In this document: positions 53,025 through 64,000 of the stretch, piece by piece
Position numbering within the stretch: position 1 is the stretch's first letter
Layout of the letters: every line of letters begins with the position of its first letter
From: Tritrichomonas musculus
Lineage: Eukaryota > Parabasalia > Tritrichomonadida > Tritrichomonadidae
DNA: 64,000 bases
Direction: 5' to 3'
Assembly: GCA_039105265.1 (NCBI GenBank)
Contig: JAPFFF010000004.1
Location: 4,154,001 to 4,218,000 of the forward strand
The notes under the pieces: model-generated
Told to the model about the DNA's origin: nothing
What the model saw: the letters and a program-made list of their open reading frames with translations, nothing else
The model's database searches: none
Made by a program: the position numbers and the translations under genes

Positions 53025-54221
53025 AGAGGCATATCAACCAAAAAAAAGCTCTCAAAAAGTGAAGGTAGAAAATAAGATAAATCCAATTATAAAAGATTAA
53101 TATAAAAAAGAAGAATACATTTATGATCTTTGGAATCCAATTATTTAGTTTATATAATAAAAATTAATAGTTTTTAGGTAAAAAACATCAATTTTGATTT
53201 TTCATTTTATCCACTCTATAGAAATATAAGATCCAAGATTCTTTACATTTATAACTTAATATTATTAACAAACTACTAATGGTTTTTATGATTACTCTAT
53301 ACGTTCTTTAAATATCTAAACATAAAACGTCTTATTTTCAAATAGCTGTGATACTAATCATATTTTATTTTTTAATCAAAATAAAACAACCATTTTAATA
53401 ATTATATATATATTTTCTTTTATATGTTTCAATATACATTAATATTATACTTTCAATTCAATTGATAGTTCATTGAAAAAATAAAATATAATTAGTGCTC
53501 AAAATATGATTTTTAGAGAATTTATAGAACTTATGATAAATTCATTTCATTTTACTTTAAAATTAAATAAAAAAAAAAATTTTGAAATAAATCATTTTTT
53601 ATATTTACCGATCGAACTTTTTCAAATAATTATATTTTAAATAAATATTTGAGAATATTAGAGCATAAATTTATTTTTTTGATTAATAAAAATTATATAC
53701 TTCTTTATTATGAATCAAAAAATGATTTTACTTACTTTGAAAAAGCAAAATAAAATATTTTAAAATATTTATTTTAAATTATTTGTGAAATGCATATATA
53801 ATTACTTTTATAAATTTATAATTAATATCAAAGTATATTTATATCATTAAATAAGTTTTTAATAATTCAATTGTCAAGTTATAAATAAAACAAATTTTTT
53901 CTTCTCAAATTAAAAGAACATTCAATTAGCTTTCTCTCAAATTGAAAAGCTATTCAATAAAGATTCTCTCAAATTGAAATGGTATTCAATCATGATCTTA
54001 TCAAAAATGAAAGAGAATTCATTTTTCAATATATCAAATTTGAATACATCTACTTTTTGAATTGAAGATATTGAGTTAAAAATGATGATTTGAATGAAAA
54101 CTAAAAACTGTATAGAAGTTTTCGTTTGCTCAAGAGGAAAAGTTTTAATATGCATCATTTAAATCTTATATTATCATTTTCAAAAAAATTTATCGAGTAG
54201 AATTTTGGTTGACATGCCTCT
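53025..54221. mobile_element. AGAGG-type MITE, 1.2 kb, 8-bp target duplication
   Basis: Ends AGAGGCATATCAACCAAAA and (inverted) AGAGGCATGTCAACCAAAA are flanked by ATTCAAAT (53017-53024, 54222-54229). Near the right end, three degenerate 32-bp units with CTCTCAAATTGAAA (53905-53995) form a sub-terminal repeat. No credible ORF. Confidence 0.85.
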
Positions 54222-54383
54222 ATTCAAATTTTAAAATTTTTTAAAAAAATTTTTTATTTGTTATTAAATAATAATGATATTTAAAGTAATTTTTCTGATC
54301 AGGTGATCGATTAAAACATAATATTTAGTTTTATAGTTGAGAAACTTGTATTTTTTAAAAAAGCCCAAATTTTATTTCTATTC

Positions 54384-54573
54384 ATGGTTCGACGTTTTTC
54401 TAATAAATTAAAAAATACTTCTAAAAAAGAAGGACCTTTTTCTAAAAATGAATTCGTCATTTTCTAAAAAAGAAAAAAATATTTCTAAAAAAGAACGACC
54501 TTTTTCTAAAGAAGAAGAAAATATTTCTGAAGAAGTAAAAAATATTTCTGAAGATTACTTTACTTTTTTCTGA
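54384..54573 (+). pseudogene. Possible decayed Lys/Ser-repeat coding remnant
   Basis: Two short frames contain related repeats: NTSKKEGPFSKNE in one and NISKKERPFSKEEENISEE in the next, with a frame change and stop between. It may be a fragment of a repeat protein or only a simple AAGAA-rich sequence. Confidence 0.25.
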
Positions 54574-55327
54574 AAAAGAATTATTTTTTTCCATTCATAC
54601 TCTACTTTTTTCGCTCAATACCCGACTTTTTTCAATTGACCACCCGACAATTTTCCCTACCTATATCTTAGTATATAATTATTATTTTGTAATTATTTTT
54701 TATTTTATTTATATTATACAGTTAATTATTTATTATTATATTAAATATGTTTAATAAAATGTGCTATTCAATGAATTAAAAGCAATTTTTCATAAGAGTG
54801 TTTTTTTTAAATAAATCCATCATTTGATATGCTTTTGATTTGTTTAAAATAAAATAAATCATAAATCTATATAAAAAGATATTATATAATATGTAGGATA
54901 TTTGATTAGTTTCATATTACATTTCTAATATGAGATAAAATTTGTTTTCATTCTATTTTTTGCATTTCTTAATATACTAATTGTTATTTAATAATGCAAA
55001 TATTAATAATAAAAGTTATATATATATTTAAATATTTTAAATTAATTTAATTTGAAAATGGCTCGAACAAAGACTCTATTTTTCTATTTTCATTTTATAA
55101 TTTTATTAAAACAAGCATTTTTGAAAAAAAAAGATATGTTTTTTAAAAATATAGTTATTATACATTTATATAAAATATGTTCCTATATATATCAAATATT
55201 TTATAATTAAAATATTAAATAATAAACAAGATATCTTATTTGTAAAATATTGAATTGAATATATTTTGTTATTATTGATAACTTTTTAAAACGAAACAAT
55301 TGGCTTTTTTATTGGTTTAAGTAGTTA
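54574..55327. other. AT-rich non-coding stretch before Maverick copy 2
   Basis: No gene or repeat end seen. The last bases before the Maverick tip are TAGTTA, the presumed 6-bp target site. Confidence 0.5.
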
Positions 55328-56640
55328 AGTATAGGCGGTGTCTCATACTTCGCCACCGCCTACACGCTTCGCCACCAAGCTCAGGTACGCCTTCGCTTGG
55401 GCCTCAGCTTCCGGCCAAATACCTACTGAAAAACCTATCGTAAGTATACCCTATCTACATTAGCTAATTTCCCACCCCCGTCCCTCAAGTTCAAGTACAT
55501 TGTCGTTTTTCAATATTTCTATTAATTTTTTATACAACACTATACAAATGACCACACCATCAGATTTAAAGATCATTTCCTAGGTATGAAGTGGTTTTTG
55601 AGCTTTCTAATGGTGTTTTTTGAATTCTACACCCGAAAATACGGTATTTCTTGTATAGGCACGACCCCGAAAAATTGAGTTTTGATTGAGTTAATATTTT
55701 CTCTCAAATATTTTTATGCCAGAAGTATATTTTTTTCTCTCAAATATTTTGAAAAGATTTTATAAAAATATTCTTAAAAGTTTACTAGACACCAAGATAT
55801 TTTAATATTATTTTTCACTTTTTGAATTTAAATTTTTATTATTTTGTTATGGATTTTTATTAATTTTTCAAAATTTTTGTTCCACTTTTTGAATTTAAAT
55901 TTTCTTCTTGCTCAGTCTTGTTCAATCTTGCTCAAGCTTGCGCATGTCAAACATTTGTCAACCTTATGTCAAACGCAAGTCAATCCCAAAATTTTCATCC
56001 CAAATTGAGAAATAAAATTTTTTCCTTTAAAATTATAATATTTGTGAAAGAAAATTTTATTAATAAATTGATAGATAAAATTTTTTATTATTTTTACAAG
56101 TTTATGGTTATAATTTATTAAAATTAATTTTTATAAAAAATGTCGGACTTTCTATTTTTCGAACCATGTAACTTTCCACCAAATATTTCCATTGAGCTAT
56201 GACCCCATACAAGAATATTTTTGGATGGTTTATTTTTAAAACTAAATTCTGAATATATTATTTGAGTTATTACAATATATTTCAATATTTATTTGGTTTT
56301 ATATTTAATCAAAATCGAGTTTCCATCTATGTATATGCGTGTGTCGTAATGTTTAAACTCCCTACCTAACATCCTAGGTTCGACATATATCCGGAACGCA
56401 TTTTTTCTGAGTTATGAGAAAGAGTGGACTTTGAGTGAAATCTGTGAAAACTTGGATTTGTGGTTAAGTTGTGAGTTGTTCGTTAACAATTATTCCGCAA
56501 ACAAAAAACTTATTGAATTAAGTTTCCATCTTCCTGATCGAGGCCATTAACTTCCCCTAGTTAACGGACGGCTCCTTTCAATAAGGATTTCATTTGGAGT
56601 AGATCTCTTTTATAAGTAATTCAGAAAAAGGCCTCTCAGG
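55328..56640 (+). repeat. Maverick terminal region, integrase end (copy 2)
   Basis: Inverted counterpart of 18590-19786. It contains an extra about 100 bp near 55470-55560 relative to copy 1, and GC-rich words (CGCCACCGCCTACACGC) at the tip. Confidence 0.85.
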
Positions 56641-56686
56641 GTTGGTTTTTGCACTTTTGTTTTTATATTTTACTATTTTTATAAAA

Positions 56687-57937
56687 ATGTATCCAACACT
56701 TAATCCCGCAGAAGAAACAACACCTATACCAATTGAATATGCTTACTTTTTAGAAGATGGAGAACGAGATAAAACAAGACCTAATCGTTTTTATTTTAAT
56801 TATCCTCAAGATTGGGTTACTTCAAATAGAGGGGAATCAATAATAGGCGTAAGAAATATATGGACAAATAATAGAAGAAGAAAAATTGCTTACACGATAG
56901 GAATCAGAAAATATTATAAAAAAGATTATGATGACAAAAAGCTAAATAACCCAAATCAATCATATGATGACCTTTATTTATCTATTCCTAATGATAGGAA
57001 ATCAGAATTATTTTATAATTTAACTTCTTGGATTCCTTCAGAAAAAGATTTAAGAGAAATATTAAGTGATTTGAGGTATTTTTTAGAACCAGAGTTTAAA
57101 AAATATAATGTTGCTCCAATTGCATTAAATAAATTTCTTCATTCTTCAATTGATACACAAAAAAAGAAAATAGAAGATGAAATAGAAAAGAAAATGAATG
57201 AAACATTACAACTTGATAATGAAATAGCAAATAGTGTTGATTTAAATGAAATAGCACAAAAAACATTTCAAAGACAGATTTTATATAATGAGTGCTGGGA
57301 ATTGAGAAGAAAAAAGGATGAATTGGAGGAATCAAAAAAATTAGTTGGACAACCTGTTTTTGATTTAAAGGATGTTGGTATGGATGGATATTATGATTAT
57401 AACAAAAAGAAATTTATTGAAATAATGTACTCACCTTGTAATGAAGATGAAAATAATCCATTTTATGTTGATTTATCAATTAGCTTTCGCATAAGACCTT
57501 TTAAAAATGGAATACAAGATAATTCTATTAATTCTATTTATGATTTTGTTGATGTTATGAATGTTGGTTATGAACCTTTTCAAAATAATCCAAACAAATA
57601 TATGGATTTAGATAATCCGATTGAAGACAAAAATGGGAATACTATTAGATATGAAGGAAAATGGATGAGAGAAATACAATTTGAGGACGTGTGGGATAGA
57701 GTTAGTTGCAAAATATATTCATCAATAGCAGAACAATCATCAAAAGGATATTTAGGAAATAGTAAAGTTATGTTTAACCCAATCAAGTACTTCAAGCTAA
57801 ACTCAACTGATCAAAGGTTTTGGATAGAATTCTATTCAGGGCGTCATAATCAGATACCAGTAAAGATACCAAATAATGAAACATTTTATATTGAGATGCA
57901 ATTCATACCATTCAATAAGAAATTGATGTATGTTTAA
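56687..57937 (+). CDS. Maverick first gene, intact form (unknown function)
   Basis: Start ATG 56687 (MYPTLNPAEETT), conserved with copy 1; the open frame upstream to 56642 is terminal-region sequence. 416 residues. Middle region is a long charged coiled-coil-like helix (nt 57160-57350, EDEIEKKMNETLQLDNEI). The C-terminal third is conserved with copy 1 (MDGYYDYNKKKFIE, VWDRVSCKIYSSIAEQS, YFKLNSTDQRFWIE). It lacks the Pro-Thr linker seen in the copy 1 protein. No signal peptide or membrane helix. The coiled coil plus globular head would suit a fibre-like virion protein, but that is speculation. Confidence 0.75.
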   Translation: MYPTLNPAEETTPIPIEYAYFLEDGERDKTRPNRFYFNYPQDWVTSNRGESIIGVRNIWTNNRRRKIAYTIGIRKYYKKDYDDKKLNNPNQSYDDLYLSIPNDRKSELFYNLTSWIPSEKDLREILSDLRYFLEPEFKKYNVAPIALNKFLHSSIDTQKKKIEDEIEKKMNETLQLDNEIANSVDLNEIAQKTFQRQILYNECWELRRKKDELEESKKLVGQPVFDLKDVGMDGYYDYNKKKFIEIMYSPCNEDENNPFYVDLSISFRIRPFKNGIQDNSINSIYDFVDVMNVGYEPFQNNPNKYMDLDNPIEDKNGNTIRYEGKWMREIQFEDVWDRVSCKIYSSIAEQSSKGYLGNSKVMFNPIKYFKLNSTDQRFWIEFYSGRHNQIPVKIPNNETFYIEMQFIPFNKKLMYV

Positions 57938-57948
57938 GACTAATTTAA

Positions 57949-59034
57949 ATGAACAAAAAGCATTTTAAGACAATTAATGAGCTTCATTCTTTTTTTCCTT
58001 GGAGATCTGCCTCTAAATTTGTTCCACTCGCAAAACGATATGGATTCACAGAAAAAGCCGCATTAGATTATTTAAGGAAGATAGTACATGATGTAAAGGT
58101 ACCAAAGGCAAAGTTTATGAATATCTATTCTAAACACTCTGGAGGATATCAAATGGACACATTCATCAATGATAAGACAAAGGATGGTCTCAACTATTTG
58201 ATGCTAATTAATATTAACACAAGAAAAGCATATTGTTATCCAATGAAGGGGAAAGGTGCAAAAGAAGTAGTCAAGGCATTAAATAAATTTTTTGAGGACG
58301 AGCCAGATGTCTATTCGATAACATCAGACCAGGATGCTGCTTACTTGTCCAATGATGTATTACAGTTGATGAAGACCAAAAATATTGTTTACACTACTAC
58401 CGAGGATAATAATCATAATGTACTAGGTATCATAAATAGGTTCATGAGAACGATTAGAGACATGGTAGGCGAGAACAGGTTCATCAATGAGAAAGAAATG
58501 GATAGTTTAATAGATTCTTACAACAATTCTCCCCACAGGTCATTGGACTATAAGATACCAAACGAGATGACAGAGAAAGATGAAAAAGAATATGTAAAAA
58601 CCAAGTCGCAAAACAATCCATATGACTTTAAACCAAATGATAGAGTTAGAATTATTCAAGCCAAGGAGCCATTTTCGAAGCGCAGGAACAAGGTAAGCAA
58701 GGAAGCATATATAGTTGATTCAAAGGCTGGGAACCAATTTATAATTAAGTCCAAAGATGAGTCAATAGACAAACTCCCTGGTTATAGGTTAATCAAGACA
58801 CAAAACAAAAATATTGCACAAACACTTAAGGGAGGCAAGAGAGGTATTGTGGAGAAGATTATTTCTTATGATACAACAAAGAACAAATATAAAATTAAAT
58901 ACAGCGAAGGTACAGAAGACATCATACTGGCTAAAAATTTACGAGAAGGTGCTCCAACAAAGCTATCTAATCTTGAAGTAGATTACTGGTCAAAGAAGAA
59001 AAATATGCCCAATGGAATAAAAAAGTGGATTTAA
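57949..59034 (+). CDS. Retroviral-type integrase of Maverick copy 2
   Basis: 361 residues, nearly identical to 16098-17201 (differences include TEKAAL for TEEAAL, VKAL for AQAL and a shorter C-terminus ending KKWI). Asp70 and Asp127 are present and position 163 is again Asn. The frame is intact even though the element is truncated. It lies 11 bp after the first gene; the earlier stop removes the overlap with the ATPase start seen in copy 1. Confidence 0.88.
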   Translation: MNKKHFKTINELHSFFPWRSASKFVPLAKRYGFTEKAALDYLRKIVHDVKVPKAKFMNIYSKHSGGYQMDTFINDKTKDGLNYLMLININTRKAYCYPMKGKGAKEVVKALNKFFEDEPDVYSITSDQDAAYLSNDVLQLMKTKNIVYTTTEDNNHNVLGIINRFMRTIRDMVGENRFINEKEMDSLIDSYNNSPHRSLDYKIPNEMTEKDEKEYVKTKSQNNPYDFKPNDRVRIIQAKEPFSKRRNKVSKEAYIVDSKAGNQFIIKSKDESIDKLPGYRLIKTQNKNIAQTLKGGKRGIVEKIISYDTTKNKYKIKYSEGTEDIILAKNLREGAPTKLSNLEVDYWSKKKNMPNGIKKWI

Positions 59035-59044
59035 CGAATATTAA

Positions 59045-59638
59045 ATGTCTAAACAAATAATGAAAGAAGTGGAATCCTTAATCCAAAAGACAATGAAGAA
59101 GAACCAGAAAGAGATAGAGGCAGCACTGATGAAACCTCTCCATCCTTCATATCCATTTAGTACGAATGGAATTATATTTCTTATTGGACGTCCAGGTGCA
59201 GGTAAGAGTTATTGGTTGTGGTCTCACATACTCATTACTGAACGTCTATTTAAGCATCCGTACTATCAAAAAATTATATTCTGTTCAACAAGTGGCAAAA
59301 TGGACAAAACCGCTGAGGCAATGAGTAAAGAAGTAAAGACACCAATAGTATATCTTAATGAAGCCCAATTGATGGATTACCTAAAGAAACACCTCAAAAG
59401 AAAAATAAAATATTATGCAATGGTTAAACATGTATTATCAAAAATGAAGGAAACAAATGAAGAAATGCAAAGACTTATAAACAAGCACTCCCTCCAAGAA
59501 ATAGATGATAGAATAGTATATATAGCCAATAAGTTAGTAAAATACCAAACATCATCTTACCCATATAACACACTAATAATATTGGATGACTGTGCAGGAA
59601 GTGATTTATTGACACATAACAATACTGAATTCCTTTGA
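59045..59638 (+). pseudogene. Packaging ATPase, truncated after Walker B
   Basis: The first 196 residues match 15251-16105, including Walker A (here GRPGAGKS) and Walker B LIILDD. The frame stops at the junction where TGACACATAACAATACTGAA is repeated (59610 and 59636), so the sensor and C-terminal third are missing. It cannot be a working packaging motor. Confidence 0.9.
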
Positions 59639-59661
59639 CACATAACAATACTGAATTTCTT
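59610..59661. repeat. 26-bp tandem duplication at the Maverick truncation point
   Basis: Two copies of TGACACATAACAATACTGAA plus six bases, with one C/T difference. It marks the breakpoint between ATPase sequence and unrelated AT-rich DNA and looks like a repair or slippage product. Confidence 0.9.
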
Positions 59662-60451
59662 ACACGAAAAAAAAAAGATCGAAGATTTCTGATGAATCAA
59701 AAAAAAACTACGACTTCTTTCTTGTGGCGAATGAATAAGATTATTCAGTATATTTTTTTTATACATATAAAATTACAAAGAATAAAATAAAAAAAATATC
59801 AATATACGTATAGTTGGCTCTTCTATAAGTTAATTTTTTATTTAAAAGAATGATATAACTAGAAAGTATATAAGTTATATAATAGTATTTATAATATTTT
59901 GTTGATGTATCTTTGCTTTTTAATCATCCACGACAATTTTTTCCCAAGCATTTACAAAAACAACTTTCTGTCTGATCGCTTTATGGGAAATAAATTGAAA
60001 TATATTATTTACGAGACTAATATAAAGCTATATTTTGTATAATCACTTTGATATAATGATTATTTATCGAGGAAAATTGAATTGAAGTTAGTATCATGAA
60101 ATTTTTCTGAGAGGTGAGTTGGCTCTTCTCTCAAAATTTTTAAAAAATAAAAGTAGAAAAGATTTTGTTTGCTAAGAATGGCATTAATATGTCATTGATA
60201 CATTAGTATATTTTTTCGAATTAAAAAACGCGGATGCCAGGAAAAAAAAAAAAAAGATCATCGAAGATTTAAAAACATTTCTTGTGGGAAAATAACTTGT
60301 ATTGAATTTGAGCATGTTGAATATCTGAATAATATCATAAATCACGGGAAAATAAAAAATTAATGGTACAGACTGCGTCTTTCCAAAATAATTTTTAATA
60401 ATTTTTGAGTTATATGGTTCTCAAAAAGTTTTATTGAATTATATTAGATTA
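59662..60451. other. AT-rich non-coding stretch
   Basis: No gene. Two degenerate segments with AAAAAAGATC-CGAAGATTT and TTCTTGTGG (about 59665-59725 and 60241-60290) look like copies of one short repeat; GTTGGCTCTTCT occurs twice (59812, 60118). Confidence 0.5.
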
Positions 60452-60455
60452 TTAA

Positions 60456-60695
60456 GGTACAAATCCAGTACGTTATTTTTTGAATAGGAGAACGTTTATT
60501 ATTTGAATAGTTGCATGTCTCTGAAAAAGTTTAAATTGAGTAGGTTTGTTTTTGACACTTATTTTACAATTTAAATAAACATTATGACATGTTATATGAA
60601 ATGGATGAAAATAATCGTTTTTTATTTAATATGTCATCTTTTTCTTTGAGAATGTCAAAAAAAATTGCGGTTACTAAACGTACTGGATTTGTACC
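60456..60695. mobile_element. 240-bp TTAA MITE, copy 2
   Basis: Same length and ends as 44340-44579, flanked by TTAA (60452-60455, 60696-60699), with only a few base differences. Confidence 0.85.
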
Positions 60696-60956
60696 TTAAT
60701 TGTGGAAAGTTAAATGATTTATATTTTTATGGTATTTACTCCTGGTTTATCTAATAAAACATTAAAAACTTCTTTTTTATTGAATTTTCTCTTTTTGAAA
60801 TAAAAAAAATCAAAATATAATTATTTTCACTTTTTGTGATAAAAATTTTAATTTATTCAAATAATTTTATTTTTTCAGAGTAATGTTATATATTTTCTGT
60901 TTTTAATTTTTTTTTTTGGTATTTAAAAAATTTAACTCAACCAAATCAATTTTTAA

Positions 60957-61279
60957 AATAGAGTGAGGAGAATTATATGTAAACGGGAGAATAATATGTA
61001 AACGCTACAGAAAAAGTTTAAGATATACAATTTTTTTGAATTAATTAATAGAAATAATAAATAATTTATTTGAAAAAAATTGATAAAAAAACTCTAAATT
61101 ATCTTTATTAAATTTTGTTTTTGTAATTTATTATATAATGATTCAAATTAAATTGATAATGTATAATAATAAAACTAACTAAAAGAAAGCGGATAATGCT
61201 TTTCTCTTTCATTTTTAAACTTTTTCAGAAGCGTTTACATATTATTCTCCCGTTTACATATTATTCTCCTCACTCTATT
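60957..61279. mobile_element. MITE with about 60-bp inverted ends
   Basis: ATAGAGTGAGGAGAATTATA and, inside each end, GTAAACGGGAGAATAATATG followed by GTAAACGCT and GAAAAAGTTTAA, mirrored at the other end. Length about 320 bp. The target duplication is not clear. Confidence 0.8.
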
Positions 61280-62267
61280 ATAGTTTTTATAAATTCCTAT
61301 TTTTTTCTTTTATTTATTATTTGATGTCATTTATAAAGATATTTTAAATTATATAAAGTTGATTTAATTTGAAAAATAAGTCAATTTTAAATTGAAATAT
61401 CTTTATTAAATAATCATAGAGTTATAAATAAAACATAAAACTAAAAAAATAGATTATAATATTTCTCAATGAGCACTTTTAAAATTATACTCAAAATTTT
61501 ATAATTTTTTAACATCTAATTTACTAAAAATGATGTTTTTTTTTCAATTACAAATTGGACGTATTGATACAAAAAGTTCTTAATCAACCGATTATCATCA
61601 GAAAATATCTTAATAATGATGAGATAAGACTTCTCTTAAAATCAATACCAGACATTTCACACAGATGGCAGGCTCCTTTTTCATTCTATAATATGAGAAA
61701 TTTTAATTTTCAAAAATAGAATATTTTAATTCATACGCTTTGATAATTTTTTTATCAAAATGGTCAATAATTTTCATTTTCCAAACTAATTCAAGTTGGA
61801 TCTATCAAATTTTTATAATCAATTGTGACAGAAAATTATTTGAAAAATTGCATTTCCAGAAAAAAATCATTTAAAAAAATATAGTTGCTTGATTAATATG
61901 CATATAAATGATTAGTTTTACTTAATATGCTTTTTTTAAAAAAAAATTAAAAAACAATCAAAAAATTTGAGAGAATAGCAAAAAATACTCAATTATTTGA
62001 AAGCATAGAAAAATACAAATATGAATAAAATTAAATATATCAATATATTGATAATGCTCAAATTATTGGTATACACACTTAATTATTTCAAATAATAAAC
62101 ATTCAAAAATAGTATAAATATGAAAATTTAATATTTATATATCGCAATATGAACGTTTATCTTTTAAACACCAAATTTGTATAGAAAAAAAATATTCAAT
62201 TTTTTTTTTGGTTTCTCAAAAAATGATCGTCAGCCAACTTTGCCCTTAAAAATATAATACTGAAAAA
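61280..62267. other. AT-rich non-coding stretch
   Basis: No gene, RNA or repeat end is recognised. Confidence 0.5.
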
Positions 62268-62823
62268 GTTAAAAATTTATTAAAAATAAAATAAAATATA
62301 AACAAGTGTATCTCTAGAAAAAGAATGTTTTTAAAATATATAACTATTGATATGTTATCAATATATATGTAATATGATAATTAATTAATCATAATTAAAT
62401 ACATATTTATATTTCATAAATTTTTATATAAAAAAATTATATAGCCTCTCAATTATAAAACGATTTTTATTCAGAAAAATAAAAATAGAAATATCTCCAA
62501 AATAAGAGTATAAAATTCTTATCCATTAAAGTACATTCTTAGTTACAAAATAAATATAAAGTAAATATGATCAAAATTACAATATTTCGTCAATTTCTCT
62601 ACATGAATACCTCTACGTATTTGGATTTTTATAAAATTCAAAAGGGGTCGACTCTCTCAATTTTTTTTTGATTGAAAAATAATAATATCTTATAAATTAG
62701 ATATTCTTTTTAATTAATAAATTTTTAAATCAATATTAAATAGAATTCGGATTCATTTATTATATCTTATAAATTAAAAAATTCATTATTCATTCCAGAA
62801 ATCATTAAAAATAGTGTTTTTAT

Positions 62824-64000
62824 AGAGGTGCGGACAGGGTGAAGTGATTTAGATTCGCACCAAAATTTGCATATATTAATTATTTTTTATGAGCATTATA
62901 ATGATATAATTATTTTTTATTTTCGTCCACGGGGCCGACTTGTGGTGATATATGATTTTTTTTCTGAGGTAGAAAAATATAAACCACTGAAAAAAATATA
63001 AAAATATGTAAACTATAGAAATTATTTAATATATAGAAAAATCTATTATTTAGAAGAAAAAAAGTAATAGAAACATGATAAAAATCATTTTTATACTATT
63101 TAAAAAATGTGTCTCGTTTGTTATTATTTAATTATTAATGTATGATATAGTTTCCACTTAAATTGGCCCAAAAAAAAATTGAGAAAATGAAAATGGGCCA
63201 AATTTAATAAAAAAAAGTATTTTAAAATTATATTATTAATATATAATTGTTATATATTTTATATATATCATATAATTATTATAATATAATAAAATAATAA
63301 ATTACATATTAAGATATGAATTCAAATGTAACGACTCTCAATAATTATTTGCTATATTCTCAATTTTATTCTCGAATATTTTTTTATTCAAAATTTATGA
63401 AAAAAAAATTAATGAAAAAAAACTTTCTACATTTGATTTAAATTTTAATTAAACTTCAAAATATATAAAGAAAATTATTTATTCCATTTCTCTCAAATTA
63501 ACTTTTTATGAAAAGCGCTTTGAAATTATATTTGTTCAATATTTAGAATATACAGTTATATAAAGTTTATTAATTGTTTATATTTATTTTAAATATTTAT
63601 ATAGTATATATAATATTATTAAAAGTTATATAATCTATGATATACATATAAATATAAAAAGATATTTGCTTAATATTTCAATAAAAATTTCTTATTGAAA
63701 AAAAATCGTTATTAATGTTGATGATTTTAAAATTGATTTTTGCAGCTCAGCCCCCTGAATTAAATTAAACTAAATTTAGCAAATCTTTATTAAATTAAAT
63801 GTAAAATATTTAAATGTAATTATAATCTAAATAAATTCTTTATTTATTTAGATATTTCAAAAAAATATGTAAAAATTCATTAAAATGAACTTTTTACCAA
63901 AATATGAAATATTTATAAAATAACAAAATGCATAATTAATCATTAATTTTCAATATATATAATAATTAATCATTATAAATTCAATCCATCCATCAGGTGG
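62824..64000. mobile_element. AGAGGTGCGGACA-type element, continues past the right edge
   Basis: Starts AGAGGTGCGGACAGGG. Its last visible 492 bp (63509-64000) repeat 21109-21600, and that other copy ends in the inverse GTCCGCACCTCT. The right end here should lie about 200 bp past the window. No ORF is seen. Confidence 0.65.

Larger units (their letters stand above)
55328..59635 (+). mobile_element. Maverick/Polinton copy 2, truncated (integrase end only)
   Basis: Starts AGTATAGG at 55328 and runs through terminal region, first gene, integrase and two thirds of the ATPase, then ends at a 26-bp tandem duplication (59610-59661) and leads into unrelated AT-rich DNA. It is inverted relative to copy 1 and near-identical to it in the terminal region, integrase and ATPase, but clearly divergent in the first gene. 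Confidence 0.9.
43554..62614. mobile_element. AGAGG-type DNA transposon (ends), split by nested insertions
   Basis: Left end AGAGGTATTCATGTGAAG at 43554 is preceded by ACGTATTT (43546-43553); right end CATGAATACCTCT ending at 62614 is followed by ACGTATTT (62615-62622). The shared 8-bp flank marks them as two ends of one insertion. Only 43554-43783 and 62268-62614 belong to it clearly; both match, inverted, the ends of the related element at 46312-49428. Everything between is later insertion or rearrangement. No transposase is seen. Confidence 0.65.

Overview
The window looks like an AT-rich, transposon-packed chromosome segment of a parabasalid protist, most like Tritrichomonas. The main reasons are (i) a Maverick/Polinton giant transposon carrying the module set known from trichomonads (protein-primed DNA polymerase B, retroviral-type integrase, packaging ATPase, double-jelly-roll capsid protein), (ii) pogo/Tigger-like transposases of trichomonad style, and (iii) one host-type gene for a right-handed beta-helix surface protein with a Ser/Thr linker, one membrane helix and a short tail. 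The species is inferred; no rRNA or single-copy housekeeping gene is present to confirm it.

Layout. 1-19786: integrase-side part of a Maverick, cut by the left window edge. Replication genes (polymerase, 8632-9675 ORF) are on the + strand; most virion, packaging and integration genes are on the - strand. The polymerase is frameshifted and the first gene is split, so this copy is probably decaying. 19787-24491: a broken pogo transposase fragment and a second, nearly complete pogo-like element with two lesions. 24908-29187: a satellite of about 69 copies of a 61/62-bp monomer with a strong inverted repeat in each unit, containing a duplicated 1169-bp higher-order block. 29188-41086: an 11.9-kb element inserted into that satellite, flanked by a 5-bp target duplication. 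It is an almost perfect giant palindrome (arms about 5.8 kb, spacer 262 bp) and carries mirrored copies of a 141-aa orphan ORF, a tRNA-like Pol III unit, a 27-bp minisatellite and about 3.2 kb of ATC/AAC-rich cryptic repeat. One satellite unit resumes at 41087.

41671-42954 is the only host-like gene. From 43.5 to 62.6 kb the DNA is non-coding AT-rich sequence made almost entirely of nested DNA transposons without coding capacity. Their order can be read from target-site duplications: 8-bp (ANNNNNNT, AGAGG termini), 9-bp and 10-bp (Mutator-like), and TTAA. Inside this stack lies a second Maverick end (55328-59635), inverted relative to the first and truncated in the ATPase gene at a 26-bp tandem duplication. 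A further AGAGG-type element starts at 62824; the last 492 bp of the window repeat 21109-21600.

The most novel item is the palindromic element. It has transposon hallmarks (target duplication, defined inverted ends, two arms) but no recognisable transposase, and its ends are themselves 313-bp modules bounded by 36-bp inverted repeats. Protein family calls come from motifs read by eye, without database searches.
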